Under the pieces are notes generated by a model, which was not told the DNA's origin, made no database searches, and worked only from the letters and a program-made list of their open reading frames with translations. Both the position numbers and the translations under genes were made by a program. Of a DNA stretch of 64,000 nucleotides, positions 10,379-19,646 are shown one piece after another; the first letter of the stretch is position 1, and every line of letters starts with the position of its first letter. The stretch covers positions 62,001 to 126,000 of the forward strand of contig CAWFPH010000001.1 in assembly GCA_963817615.1 (NCBI GenBank), given 5' to 3'. The stretch is from FEN-1219 sp963817615. GTDB taxonomy: Bacteria > Pseudomonadota > Gammaproteobacteria > Steroidobacterales > Rariloculaceae.

Positions 10379-11239
10379 ATGGGCTCATCAAACATGGATT
10401 CGAGCATTGCGGCGCCCCCGCGGAGCCACGCGTTCTATTACGCCGCGGGCATCCTGTTTCTTGCGCTCGCCAAGGCGAGACACGTGCTCCATGGCTATTC
10501 GAGCCCCAAGCCGTTTGCGACAACGGAGACCGACCGCTGCATCGACTACGCGGTTGCGCAGGCGAAGGGGTACGTCGCCAAGCTGAAGTCTTACGGCGTC
10601 GACGTCGCCGGGAAGCGCGTCCTCGAGCTCGGTCCCGGCTCCGACCTCGCGCTCGGCTTGTGGCTGGCACGGCACGGGGCGCGCTCCTACGTCGGCTTCG
10701 ACCGCAACAACCTCGTCGCGAAGTTGCCCGAGGGCTTCTACGCCCGCGTGGCGGAGCGGACCGGCGTCGATCTCGCCTGTTTGCGGGATGGGCGAGTCGC
10801 CTATGCCGCGCGGGCGGATTTCGACGTCGGAACGCTGCGACCCGACATCGACATCGTCGTCAGCAACGCCGCTTTCGAGCATTTCGACGACGTCGAACGC
10901 ACCGTTCGCCAGTTGACGAGCGTCGTAGTGCCCGGCGGGGTCGCCTGCATCTCGGTCGATCTGCAGACTCACTCGCGATGGATCCGCGACGCCGATCCGA
11001 ACAACATCTACCGCTATCCGGAGTGGCTCTACCGTCTGTTCTACTTCCCGGGGCAGCCGAATCGAGTCAGGCCGAGTCGATACCGTGCCGCGTTCCAGTC
11101 GAACGGCTGGAGCGATATCGTCATGACGTCCGAAAACGTCTTGAGCCCGCTGCTCGCGGCACGCACGCATCGCCGCTTCGCGGCGGAGGATCACTGGGAC
11201 TGGTTGTCCTTCACGCTGCTCGCCAAGAAGCGCGCATGA
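10379..11239 (+). CDS. Class I SAM-dependent methyltransferase
   Basis: About 286 residues. Motif I is VLELGPGSDLALGLWLARHG and the acidic loop is YVGFDRNN. The segment IDIVVSNAAFEHFDDVERTV matches motif II/post-II of the Methyltransf_11/12 type, followed by VVPGGVACISVDLQTHS. Candidate starts are GTG 10346, ATG 10379 and ATG 10394; I use 10379, where the preceding bases include GCAGGA. It is divergent from a GT4 glycosyltransferase, so sugar or lipid modification in surface glycan assembly is a reasonable guess. The substrate is not indicated by the sequence. Confidence 0.82.
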   Translation: MGSSNMDSSIAAPPRSHAFYYAAGILFLALAKARHVLHGYSSPKPFATTETDRCIDYAVAQAKGYVAKLKSYGVDVAGKRVLELGPGSDLALGLWLARHGARSYVGFDRNNLVAKLPEGFYARVAERTGVDLACLRDGRVAYAARADFDVGTLRPDIDIVVSNAAFEHFDDVERTVRQLTSVVVPGGVACISVDLQTHSRWIRDADPNNIYRYPEWLYRLFYFPGQPNRVRPSRYRAAFQSNGWSDIVMTSENVLSPLLAARTHRRFAAEDHWDWLSFTLLAKKRA

Positions 11240-11248
11240 TCGCCGCCG

Positions 11249-11270
11249 AAGCGCCTTAGCCCGGGCGCTT
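11249..11270. terminator. Weak hairpin between convergent genes
   Basis: AAGCGCC (11249-11255) pairs with GGCGCTT (11264-11270) just after the methyltransferase stop and before the convergent RND permease stop at 11327. There is no T-tract. It could act as a weak terminator; the support is structural only. Confidence 0.3.
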
Positions 11271-11326
11271 GGGCCGCGTTCGGCGCGAGCGGCACTCGAG
11301 GCGCGCCGCTGCCGCGCCCGGTGGGC

Positions 11327-14300
11327 TCAGCCCGGCTGCGCTTGGGCGGTGGGCTCGTGCGCAGGCCGGCGCACCATGCGCTGACCGAGCTTGTCGAGAT
11401 AGACGTAGATCACCGGCGTGATGTAGAGCGTGAGCAGCTGGGACAGCAGCAGCCCGCCGGCGACGCACAATCCGAGCGGGCGCCGCGAATCGGAGCCCAT
11501 GCCGGTGCCGAACACGATCGGCAGGGTGCCCATCATGGCGGCCATGGTCGTCATCATGATCGGCCGGAAGCGAATCACCGCGGCCTCGTAGACGGCGTTC
11601 TCGGGCGAGACGTGTGCCTCGGCGCGCCGCTTCTGCAGCGCGAAGTCCACCATCATGATTGCGTTCTTCTTCACGATGCCGATCAGCATCATCATGCCGA
11701 CGAATGCGTACAGCGTGAGCGGCATGCCCGCGACGTACAGCGTGAGCAGCGCGCCGACCGCCGCCGACGGCAGGCCCGACAAGATCGTGAGCGGATGGAT
11801 GAAGCTCTCGTAGAGAATGCCGAGGATGATGTAGACGACGAGCACCGCGACGAACAGCAGCATGCCCATGTTCTGCGTCGCCGTTTGGAACGCGCCGGCG
11901 GTGCCTTGGAAGCTTCCGGAGATCGTCGCGGGCACGCCGATTTGCCGGCTCGCCTGCTCGATGCCGGCGACGGCGTTGCTGAGGGCGTAGCCCTCCGCGA
12001 GGTCGAACGAGATCGTGACGGCTGGGATCGAGCCCGAATGGTTCACGCTGATCGGAATAGTGCTCGTCGTCGCTTTGGTGACCGCGCTCAGCGGCACGAG
12101 GTTACCGTTGCTCGAAGTGATGTAGAGCGTCTTCAGCGCGGCCGCGTTGCGCTGGAACTCGGGCAAGAGCTCGAGGATCACCTGATACTGGTCGTTCGAG
12201 GCGTAGATCTGCGACACCTGCTGGCCGCCGAACGCGTACCCCATCGCAGCCTCGATCTGAGCCGGCGTCACGCCGAGCACGGCCGCTCGGTCGCGGTCGA
12301 TGTCCACCTCGAGGGATGGCGCCGCGCGGTCGAAATCGCTGTTGACGCCGACGAAGCCGGGCGTCGTTTGCAGCTTCTGCACGAGCTGCTCCGATACGTC
12401 CTGCAGCTGGTTCAGATCGAGGCCCTGCAGCGTGTACTGATAGCTCGAGCGCGAGCTGCGGCCGCCGATCCGGATCGACGGCGGGTTCGTGATGAACACG
12501 TTGATGCCGGTCATGTTGTCGAGCTTCGCACGCAGCTCTCGCGAGACTTCCTCGGCCGACAGCGGGCGGTCTTGGACCGGCTTCAGCATGATGCGCACGT
12601 TCGCGTTGTTCGAGCCGGCGCCGTTCGAGCCGACCTGCAGCATCGCGCCCTCGACGTTCGGGTCGGCGTTCACGATGTCGGCGACGCGCCGCCCGTACTC
12701 CACCATGCGCTCGTAGGACGTGCCGTTCGCGGCCTGGACGTTGATGCCGAGCATCCCGACGTCGTCGGCCGGCAAGAAATCCTGCGGCATGTACATGTAC
12801 AGCCCAACGCTGGCGACCACGCTCGCCACGAACAGCCCCATGATGACCGGCTTGTGGCGCAGGCTCCAAAGCAGGCTGCGATGGTACGCATTCTGCAGCC
12901 CATCGAACGTTCGTTCGCTGAGCCGATAGAGGAAGTTGTGCTTGCGGCCGTGCTCGGCCTTTAGAGCGCGTGCGCAGAGCATCGGCGTGAGCGTGACCGA
13001 CACGATGCCGGAGAACAGCACCGCGATGATGATCGTGACGGCGAACTCGTGCAGCAGCCGGCCCACGATGCCGCTCATGAAGACGATCGGGATGAACACC
13101 GCTGCGAGCGATATCGTCATCGACAGAATTGTGAAGCCGATCTCGCGCGAGCCCCTGACGGCCGCGTCGTAGGGCTTCTCGCCCCTCTCGATGTGCCGCA
13201 CGATGTTCTCGAGCATCACGATGGCGTCGTCGACCACGAAGCCGACGGATAGCGTGAGCGCCATCAGCGAGAGGTTGTCGAGGTTGTAGCCTAGCGCGGA
13301 CATGCCGGCGAACGTGCCGACCACCGCGATCGGTAGGGCGAGCGATGGGATGATCGTGGCGGACACGCGTCTGAGGAAGACGAAGATCACGAGCACGACG
13401 AGAATGCCCGCGATCAGAAGCGTCTTCTGCACTTCGTCGACCGATTGGCGGATCGTCTCGCTGCGGTCGTGGCGAATCTTGAGATCGATGCCGGCCGGCA
13501 GCGAGGCCTGGAACCGCGGCAGCACGGCCTTGACCTCGTCCACCACCTGAATGGTGTTCGTGCCCGGCTGGCGCACGATGGCGACCGTGATCGCGCGGTC
13601 GTCGCGCCACCAGTTGCCTTGGCGCACGCTGTCGACGCTGTCGATCACGTTCGCCACGTCTTGCAAGCGAACGGGCGCGCCGTTGCGGTAGGCGATGATC
13701 TGCCGCCGAAACGCGTCGGCGCTGTGCAGCTGGCCCTCGGTATGGATGATCTTGGCCTCGTCGAGGCCGTTCAGCGCGCCGGTGGCCTGATTCACGTTCG
13801 CGGCCTGCACCGCCCGCGCCAGCTCGTCGATGCCGATGTTGCGAGCCGCGAGCTGCGCCGGATCCGCTTGGATCCGCACGGCGTAGTGCGCGGCGCCGAA
13901 CACGTTCACCTGCGCGACGCCGTCGAGGGTGGAGAGCTGGCGTGCGAGCAGCGTCTCCGCGTAGCGGTCGACGGTCGTGGCCGGTAGCGTTTTCGACGAC
14001 ATCGCGAGGAACAAAATGGGCGAGTCCGCCGGGTTCTCCTTGCGGAACGTGGGCGGGTTCACCATGGTCTTCGGCAGGCGCCGCAACGCTTCCGAGATCG
14101 CGGCCTGAACGTCCTGTGCCGCCGCATCGATGTTGCGGTCGAGCTTGAACTGCAGCGTGATGTTGGTCGAGCCCTGGCCGCTCGACGACGTCATCGAATC
14201 GATGCCGGGCACGGTCGAGAACACGTTCTCGAGCGGCGCCGCGACCGCGGATGCCATCGTCTCCGGGTCGGCGCCCGCGAGGTTGGCCGACACCTCGATG

Positions 14301-14431
14301 GTCGGAAAATCCACGTTCGGCAACTCGCTGACCGGCAGCGTCGTGTAGCCGACGATTCCGAAGATCACGAGCGTCGCCATCACCAGCGTCGTCATGACCG
14401 GGTAGTCGATGAAACGGCGCGAGATGTTCAT
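11327..14431 (-). CDS. RND efflux transporter permease (HAE1, MdtB/MdtC-like)
   Basis: A 1034-residue inner-membrane proton-driven pump of the usual length for the family. The N-terminus (MNISRRFIDYPVMTTLVMATLVIFGIVGYTTLPVSELPNVD) and TSSSGQGSTNITLQF are typical. The proton-relay helix reads LTLSVGFVVDDAIVMLENIVRH, with the paired aspartates. Two copies of the porter and membrane halves are visible, ending in the LIGIVKKNAIMMVDFAL region. Relative to AcrB it resembles the MdtB/MdtC branch (SELPNVDFPTIEV). The adaptor gene lies 9 bases upstream and is read first. No outer-membrane channel gene is adjacent. Substrates are unknown. Confidence 0.95.
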   Translation of the reverse strand: MNISRRFIDYPVMTTLVMATLVIFGIVGYTTLPVSELPNVDFPTIEVSANLAGADPETMASAVAAPLENVFSTVPGIDSMTSSSGQGSTNITLQFKLDRNIDAAAQDVQAAISEALRRLPKTMVNPPTFRKENPADSPILFLAMSSKTLPATTVDRYAETLLARQLSTLDGVAQVNVFGAAHYAVRIQADPAQLAARNIGIDELARAVQAANVNQATGALNGLDEAKIIHTEGQLHSADAFRRQIIAYRNGAPVRLQDVANVIDSVDSVRQGNWWRDDRAITVAIVRQPGTNTIQVVDEVKAVLPRFQASLPAGIDLKIRHDRSETIRQSVDEVQKTLLIAGILVVLVIFVFLRRVSATIIPSLALPIAVVGTFAGMSALGYNLDNLSLMALTLSVGFVVDDAIVMLENIVRHIERGEKPYDAAVRGSREIGFTILSMTISLAAVFIPIVFMSGIVGRLLHEFAVTIIIAVLFSGIVSVTLTPMLCARALKAEHGRKHNFLYRLSERTFDGLQNAYHRSLLWSLRHKPVIMGLFVASVVASVGLYMYMPQDFLPADDVGMLGINVQAANGTSYERMVEYGRRVADIVNADPNVEGAMLQVGSNGAGSNNANVRIMLKPVQDRPLSAEEVSRELRAKLDNMTGINVFITNPPSIRIGGRSSRSSYQYTLQGLDLNQLQDVSEQLVQKLQTTPGFVGVNSDFDRAAPSLEVDIDRDRAAVLGVTPAQIEAAMGYAFGGQQVSQIYASNDQYQVILELLPEFQRNAAALKTLYITSSNGNLVPLSAVTKATTSTIPISVNHSGSIPAVTISFDLAEGYALSNAVAGIEQASRQIGVPATISGSFQGTAGAFQTATQNMGMLLFVAVLVVYIILGILYESFIHPLTILSGLPSAAVGALLTLYVAGMPLTLYAFVGMMMLIGIVKKNAIMMVDFALQKRRAEAHVSPENAVYEAAVIRFRPIMMTTMAAMMGTLPIVFGTGMGSDSRRPLGLCVAGGLLLSQLLTLYITPVIYVYLDKLGQRMVRRPAHEPTAQAQPG

Positions 14432-14440
14432 GACGTCACC

Positions 14441-15664
14441 TCATTCCCCCGGCGTCGGGCTCGAAGCTTCCGGCGGTGCGTTGGAGACTGCTTGCCGCTT
14501 TTCCACGAACACCGCGGCACCCGGCACGACGCGCAGCTGTCCGTCCACGATCACCTTGTCGCCGGGCTGCACGTCGCCTGCGATCGCCTCGTCGGTGCCA
14601 TCGTCGAACAGCACTTTCACGACGCGCTGAACCGCGCGGTTCTCGGGCGTCACGACGTAGACGTACAGATTATCGGGGCCGTCGTTCACGGCTTCGCGCG
14701 GCACCACCGTCGCCCGCGGAATGTTGCTGAGCGCGACGGTCACGTCCACGAGCTGGCCCGGAACGAGCGACGCGTCCTCGTTGGCGAACGTCGCGCGCAG
14801 CTCGATCGTGCCGCTTGCGTTGTCGACGTGGTTGCTCACGAAGTCGACCGGTGCCGAGAACGAGCCGCCGCCTTGGTCGGTCTGGTCGATCGTCGCGGCA
14901 AGGCCGCCCGCTCTCGCGCGCGCCTGGATGCGCGGCAAATCGGATTGCGGCAGCGCGAACGACACCTTGATCGGCCGAATTTGCGTGATGCTGACGAGCT
15001 GCGAGGTGCCGTTCGCCGCGACCATATTGCCGGGCTGCACGAGGATCGGCCCCGTTTTGCCGTCGACCGGCGAGCGAATGCGCGTGTAGTCGAGATTCAG
15101 CTGCGCGAGGTCGAGCGCCGCGCGGTCGGCCTCGATCGTGGCCGTTGCGCTCGCGGTGGTCGCGACGGCGGAATCGAGCGCCTCGGACGAGGTCAAATGC
15201 TTTTCGAACAACGACCGGACGCGCTTCTCGCTGTTCTGCGCGTTGTCGAGCTGCGCTTGGTCCTTCGAGAGCTGCGCGCGCGCCTGAGCGAACGCGGCCT
15301 GGAACGGTCGCGGGTCGATCTGGAAGAGCAGGTCGCCGGTCTTCACGAACTGGCCTTCGGTGAAGTGCGCCGAGTCGATCACTCCCTGCACGCGAGAGGT
15401 CACCTGCACCGTCGTGTTTGCCAGCACCGTGCCGATCGTGCGCTCGACGACCGGCATGTCGCGCTCGGCCGCGATCGCAACCTGCACCGGCGCGGCCGTG
15501 GACCGCGGCCCACGTTGATCCGGGCCGCCGTTGCCGCTGCGATTCATGTAGGCGAAGGCGACGAGAACGACGACGAGCGCGGCGCCGCCGATCAGCCAGC
15601 GCAAGGCGCTGGAGCGGTGCAGCCCGCCCGCTGCGGGCGGGGCCAATGTATCCGGTTCTTGCAC
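14441..15664 (-). CDS. RND efflux periplasmic adaptor subunit (MdtA-like)
   Basis: A membrane-fusion protein of about 407 residues that couples the downstream RND permease to an outer-membrane channel. There is one N-terminal membrane anchor (WLIGGAALVVVLVAFAYMN). The order is then half-lipoyl motif TVQVTSRVQGVIDSAHFTEG, coiled-coil hairpin, second lipoyl half YTRIRSPVDGKTGPILVQPG and beta-barrel (SFSAPVDFVSNHVDNASGTI). I prefer GTG 15664, which has GGGACGAG upstream; TTG 15691 in the same frame is the alternative. It ends 9 bases before the permease start. An unpaired short hairpin for the preceding XRE gene lies upstream, so this pair probably has its own promoter in 15665-15790. Confidence 0.9.
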   Translation of the reverse strand: MQEPDTLAPPAAGGLHRSSALRWLIGGAALVVVLVAFAYMNRSGNGGPDQRGPRSTAAPVQVAIAAERDMPVVERTIGTVLANTTVQVTSRVQGVIDSAHFTEGQFVKTGDLLFQIDPRPFQAAFAQARAQLSKDQAQLDNAQNSEKRVRSLFEKHLTSSEALDSAVATTASATATIEADRAALDLAQLNLDYTRIRSPVDGKTGPILVQPGNMVAANGTSQLVSITQIRPIKVSFALPQSDLPRIQARARAGGLAATIDQTDQGGGSFSAPVDFVSNHVDNASGTIELRATFANEDASLVPGQLVDVTVALSNIPRATVVPREAVNDGPDNLYVYVVTPENRAVQRVVKVLFDDGTDEAIAGDVQPGDKVIVDGQLRVVPGAAVFVEKRQAVSNAPPEASSPTPGE

Positions 15665-15789
15665 GTGCGCAGCTCGTCCCTGACGTCGCAATCAACGCCA
15701 CTGACGGGAGTATAGGAGCATCGGGCTCGCAAGGGGTTCGCGGCGGCGCTCTGGCAGTCTGAAGTTTGCTCAAAACAACTGGTTGCATT

Positions 15790-15812
15790 CCTACCCGGCA
15801 GCCGCCGGTAGG
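15790..15812 (-). terminator. Hairpin downstream of the XRE regulator
   Basis: Read on the minus strand, CCTACCGGC and GCCGGGTAGG form a stem with one bulge 42-64 bases after the XRE gene stop. It is followed by an A/T-richer stretch rather than a clean T-tract. It is a plausible terminator separating the regulator from the efflux adaptor gene. Confidence 0.42.
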
Positions 15813-15853
15813 CGGGCCGGCCGATCGCGGCGGCGCCATCCGCGAAGCGGGCC

Positions 15854-16747
15854 TCAGTGGCGGTTCGGGTGCTTCAGGATGCCCGCGTCGGGAACGCGCC
15901 TAATGCAGCCGACGTCCGGTGCACCGAAGTCCGGCGCATCGATGACGATCGATCCGAGCGCGGCCACGGTGCGGGGATCCCGCGGCGTGAACAGCAGCAC
16001 CCGCAGGAACGCGCTGCCTTCGGGCACGTAGGAAATTCGGTCGAACGCGAGCTCCCCGAGCTCGTCATGCTGCACGATGCTGATGCCCCCCGTCGTTTCC
16101 GAAACCTCGACGTCGCGCCAGAGTCTTTCGAATTCGGGCGCGAGCAGCTTGAGCTCCGCGATCAGGTGCTCGAATTGCGCATCGGCACACTCGGCGAAAT
16201 CGACGCGAAATTCTCGCAACAGCCGGCGCACGATGACCGCATAGCCCGACAGGTCGCTCTGATAGTCGCGGTCCGTGAGTATGATTCTCAGCAGGTTGCG
16301 CGCGGCCCGAGGCACCGTGTTGTAATCGCGAAAGACGCGTGCAACCAACCGGTTCCAACCGACGATGTCCCAGCGTCGTGTCATCACCATCGCGGGCACG
16401 GGGGCCAGCTGCACGGTTCGCCACAGCGAGTCGGTGATGCTGCCGTCTTGCTCCCCGCCCGTCGGCGACCGCCGCTGAATGAGCGCGGTGAGATAACGAC
16501 GTTCGGCGGGTGGCAGCGCGAGCGCCGCCGCAACGCGCTCGACCACGTCGAGGGAAAAGTTGACGTCTCGGCCTTGCTCGAGCCACGTGTACCACTTCAC
16601 GCTGACGCCCGCGAGCACGGCGACGTCCTCGCGCCGCAGCCCGGGGCTGCGCGGCTTGTCCGAGCCTCGCAACCCTACGTCGGCAGGGTCGATACGTGCC
16701 CGGGCGGCTTTCAAGAGCTCGCGGATTTGCTCCCGTCGGGCAATCAT
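15854..16747 (-). CDS. Helix-turn-helix regulator, XRE type with MmyB-like C-terminal domain
   Basis: A 297-residue regulator. The ATG at 16747 follows GGGAGGGACGG, a strong ribosome-binding site. The N-terminal HTH includes LRREDVAVLAGVSVKWYTWL followed by EQGRDVNFSLDVVERVAAAL, typical of the XRE/MmyB family. The C-terminal domain (residues about 110-280) contains MTRRWDIVGWNRLVARVF, NLLRIIL and the D-E-L-GELAFDRISYVP stretch, matching MmyB-like ligand-binding domains, which are thought to bind fatty acids. No adjacent enzyme gene suggests the target. It sits between the MdtAB-like pump (downstream, same strand) and the divergent Yip1/MacAB operon. Confidence 0.87.
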   Translation of the reverse strand: MIARREQIRELLKAARARIDPADVGLRGSDKPRSPGLRREDVAVLAGVSVKWYTWLEQGRDVNFSLDVVERVAAALALPPAERRYLTALIQRRSPTGGEQDGSITDSLWRTVQLAPVPAMVMTRRWDIVGWNRLVARVFRDYNTVPRAARNLLRIILTDRDYQSDLSGYAVIVRRLLREFRVDFAECADAQFEHLIAELKLLAPEFERLWRDVEVSETTGGISIVQHDELGELAFDRISYVPEGSAFLRVLLFTPRDPRTVAALGSIVIDAPDFGAPDVGCIRRVPDAGILKHPNRH

Positions 16748-16991
16748 CCGTCCCTCCCGGAATGACTGTACGCAGAACTTAAGCGAACGTCCTGCGGCGC
16801 ACAAGCCGCTGCACGCGGCGCCTTCGAGGAACGCATCGGCTGCGCGCGGGTGCTCGTCGTGCCGATCGACTCTCGAACGCCGCCGACGGCGGTGGCGACG
16901 ACCGCGTGAGCCGCGAGCCTCCAGCACGACCGGCCCTGGACAGAGAGCCCAACCGTACTGAGACGGGGAGGGAATTTCGTCGCTCGAACTG

Positions 16992-16997
16992 TATAAT
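16992..16997 (+). promoter_or_regulatory. Perfect -10 box (TATAAT) ahead of the Yip1-MacAB operon
   Basis: TATAAT at 16992-16997 lies 47 bases before the ATG at 17045 in a region otherwise rich in GC. No good -35 hexamer is seen at the expected distance, so strength and use are uncertain. A transcript from here would carry the four genes up to 20916. Confidence 0.45.
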
Positions 16998-17044
16998 TCC
17001 GGGCTCGCGCTCTTCTCCGCGCGCTCGCACCAGCACGGAATAGC

Positions 17045-17755
17045 ATGGCCGGCACGTCATCAACGAGCATCGCGGTGAATATCTTCACGTCGCCACAAGA
17101 GGCGTTTCGCGCGATTCGCGAGCGGCCGCGCGTATTCTTGCCGCTGCTCGTGCTGCTCCTCGGCTACGCGGCGGTTTCCTTTCTCTACACGAGCTCCGTC
17201 GACCTCGCCTGGCTGATCGACACGCAGCTCAGCCAGACTGCCAAGCAGCTCACTCAGCAGCAGCACGACCAAGCCGTCGCCGCCGCGACCAAGATCTCGC
17301 CGAAGATTTACGCCTCGATCGGCGCTGTGAGCACCACCGTCGTCGTCTTGCTGGTCACCGCGCTCGTGGCCCTTTACTACACGGCGGTGTCGTTCGCCAC
17401 GGGCGATGGCGTGAAGTACAAGGAGTGGTTCGCCCTGGTCTGCTGGTGCGCTTTACCGGCCGTGCTCGGCGTGATCGCGCAGCTCGTGAATCTCGGCGTG
17501 AGCGACGTCCGCTTCATGCCGCAAGACTCGCTCGATCCGCTTGCGCTCGGCAACCTGCTCGGTATCGATCGCACCGGCGCCAGCCTGATGCAGCGAATTG
17601 CGCTCGGCGTCGACGTGACAGCGCTCTGGGCGTTGATCTTGACGGTCATCGGCTACCAAGCATGGACCAAGAGCTCGATCGTCAAGGCCGCGACCGTCGT
17701 GCTCGGTCCGATCGTGCTGCTCGTCGCCGGCGGCACAGCGATCGCGCTGCTCTAA
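17045..17755 (+). CDS. Yip1 domain membrane protein
   Basis: A 236-residue integral membrane protein. An amphipathic N-terminal stretch (IFTSPQEAFRAIRERPRVFLPLL) is typical of bacterial YIP1-family proteins. About five hydrophobic segments follow, including AVSTTVVVLLVTALVALYY and ALWALILTVIGYQAW. The adaptor gene begins 8 bases after its stop, so it heads an operon with a MacAB-like exporter. YIP1 proteins have no well-defined bacterial function; a role in assembly or regulation of this exporter is inferred from synteny only. Confidence 0.85.
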   Translation: MAGTSSTSIAVNIFTSPQEAFRAIRERPRVFLPLLVLLLGYAAVSFLYTSSVDLAWLIDTQLSQTAKQLTQQQHDQAVAAATKISPKIYASIGAVSTTVVVLLVTALVALYYTAVSFATGDGVKYKEWFALVCWCALPAVLGVIAQLVNLGVSDVRFMPQDSLDPLALGNLLGIDRTGASLMQRIALGVDVTALWALILTVIGYQAWTKSSIVKAATVVLGPIVLLVAGGTAIALL

Positions 17756-17763
17756 GGGATGCG

Positions 17764-18933
17764 GTGAACCGCAAGCTACTCGTCATCATCGGCATCGTCG
17801 TTCTCGTGGTGGCCGTGCCGCTGCTCCAGGCGCGTTTCGGGCGCGGCGCTGCGGTCGAGGTGCAGGTCGAGAAGCTCGAGCCGCGCACGATTCGTTCGTC
17901 GGTGCTCGCATCGGGCCGGCTCGTGCACGAGGAGGAGGTCAAGCTCAGCACCGAGGAGATCGGCAAGGTCACGGCGATCTACGTGCAGGAGGGCGAGCAG
18001 GTGAAGCGCGGTCAGCTCGTGCTGCAGATCGACGATCAGCGCTACAAGGCGGCCGTGGAGCAGAACGAGGCGGCCGAGCGCGTGCAGAAAATCGCAATCG
18101 AGCGCCAGCAGCTGCAGGTGCAGAATCTCCGCACCCAGTGGGAGCGGCAGCGCGAGCTGCACGATCGCAAGCTCATCGACGACGACAAGTTCACGACCGC
18201 CACCAACAACCTGAAGATCGCGGAGGTCGACCTCGAGTCGAGCCGCGCGACGCTGGCCCAGGTGCAGGCGCAGCGCGAGCAGGCCGAGGATCACCTTGCG
18301 AAGACCCGGGCGTACTCGCCGATCGACGGAGTGGTGACCACGATCGACATCAAGGTCGGCGAGACGGCGATCTCGAGCTCGACCAATATTCCGGGATCGA
18401 ACCTGATGACGATCGCGAACCCGGCCAGCATCTTGACCGAGGTCAACGTCGACGAGGCCGATATCGCGAATATTGCGGTGGGGCAGGCCGCGCGCGTGTA
18501 CGCCATCGCCTACCCGGACCGGCCGATGGACGGCGAGGTGCAGTCGATCGCGGTCACCGCGAAGGTGGCCGAGGGTCAGCAGGGCCGCAGCTTCGCGGTG
18601 AAGATCAAGCTGACCGACACGAACGAGATCACGCTGCGCCCCGGCATGACCTGCCGCGCCGAGATTTTCGCCGCCAGCAAGGAGCACGTGCTGGCGGCGC
18701 CGATCCAGGCGATCCGCGTAGACGAGGACCTCGCGGCGGGCGAGACGCACCGCAACGCGTTCGTCGACAACGACGGCGTCGCGAAGCGCGTCGCGGTCAC
18801 GATTGGGCTATCGGACGACACGTACCAGGAGATCACGAGCGGGCTCAGCGAGGGCGATACCGTGATCACGGGTCCCGACCGCGTGCTCCGGGCGCTCAAG
18901 GACGGAGACCGCGTCGTCGTCGCGAAGAAGTAG
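17764..18933 (+). CDS. MacA-like periplasmic adaptor (HlyD family)
   Basis: A 389-residue adaptor starting at GTG 17764, where the coding frame opens onto the anchor NRKLLVIIGIVVLVVAVPLL. It has the lipoyl motif EEIGKVTAIYVQEGEQVKRGQ, a coiled coil (EAAERVQKIAIERQQLQVQN) and the second lipoyl half AYSPIDGVVTTIDIKVGETA. The barrel/MP domain ends EGDTVITGPDRVLRALKDGD. It resembles MacA and other adaptors that pair with ABC rather than RND pumps, in agreement with the two genes downstream. The start lies 8 bases after the Yip1 gene stop, so translation is probably coupled. Confidence 0.9.
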   Translation: MNRKLLVIIGIVVLVVAVPLLQARFGRGAAVEVQVEKLEPRTIRSSVLASGRLVHEEEVKLSTEEIGKVTAIYVQEGEQVKRGQLVLQIDDQRYKAAVEQNEAAERVQKIAIERQQLQVQNLRTQWERQRELHDRKLIDDDKFTTATNNLKIAEVDLESSRATLAQVQAQREQAEDHLAKTRAYSPIDGVVTTIDIKVGETAISSSTNIPGSNLMTIANPASILTEVNVDEADIANIAVGQAARVYAIAYPDRPMDGEVQSIAVTAKVAEGQQGRSFAVKIKLTDTNEITLRPGMTCRAEIFAASKEHVLAAPIQAIRVDEDLAAGETHRNAFVDNDGVAKRVAVTIGLSDDTYQEITSGLSEGDTVITGPDRVLRALKDGDRVVVAKK

Positions 18934-18944
18934 CGCCCGCCGCC

Positions 18945-19646
18945 ATGGCCGTCATCGAGCTTCAGGGGATCAGCAAGCACTACGTGATGGGCCAGCAGGT
19001 CATCAAGGCCGTGGACCAGCTCGATCTGACGATCGACTACAACCAATACGTGGTGTTCATCGGTTCCTCGGGGTCGGGCAAGTCCACGCTCATGAACATC
19101 ATCGGCTGTCTCGATACCCCCGATTCGGGCCGCTACGTGCTGAACGGTCACGACGTGCGCGGGCTCACGGAGAACGATCTCGCCGACATCCGCAATCAAG
19201 AGATCGGCTTCATCTTTCAGAACTTCAACTTGCTGCCGCGCGCCTCCGCGCTGAAGAACGTAATGCAGCCGCTGATTTACCGGGGCCTGGGTCTCGCCGA
19301 TCGGCGGGCCGAGGCGGAGCGCGTGCTCGAACGCGTGGGGCTTGCCGATCGCAGCGATCATCTGCCGAACCAGCTTTCGGGCGGCCAGCGGCAGCGCGTC
19401 GCGATCGCCCGCGCGTTGGTGACCAACCCCTCGATCTTGTTGGCGGACGAGCCGACCGGCAATCTCGACTCGCAGACGAGCACCGAGATCCTCGCGCTGT
19501 TCGACGAGCTGCACCGCGACGGCCAGACGATCGTGCTCGTCACGCACGAGCCCGACGTCGCGAAGCACGGCGAACGCGTGATTCGGCTGAAGGATGGCAA
19601 GATCGTCGAAGATTATGCGCAAGAGCCCGAGCGAACCACCCACTGA
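18945..19646 (+). CDS. MacB-type ABC transporter ATPase
   Basis: A 233-residue ATPase. Walker A is GSSGSGKST, the Q-loop is FIFQNFNLLPRASA, the signature is LSGGQRQRVAIARAL, Walker B is ILLADEPTGNLDS and the H-loop is VTHEPDVA. This is the LolD/MacB subgroup, and the N-terminal MacB ATPase domain exists here as a separate gene. It starts 11 bases after the adaptor stop and its 3' end overlaps the permease gene by 32 bases. With the adaptor and permease it should form a tripartite exporter driven by ATP at the inner membrane. Confidence 0.94.
   Translation: MAVIELQGISKHYVMGQQVIKAVDQLDLTIDYNQYVVFIGSSGSGKSTLMNIIGCLDTPDSGRYVLNGHDVRGLTENDLADIRNQEIGFIFQNFNLLPRASALKNVMQPLIYRGLGLADRRAEAERVLERVGLADRSDHLPNQLSGGQRQRVAIARALVTNPSILLADEPTGNLDSQTSTEILALFDELHRDGQTIVLVTHEPDVAKHGERVIRLKDGKIVEDYAQEPERTTH

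Noticed and set aside
9895..10407. Minus-strand open frame (170 codons) in the glycosyltransferase/methyltransferase spacer
   Set aside because: No domain, no ribosome-binding site, and it overlaps the methyltransferase start.
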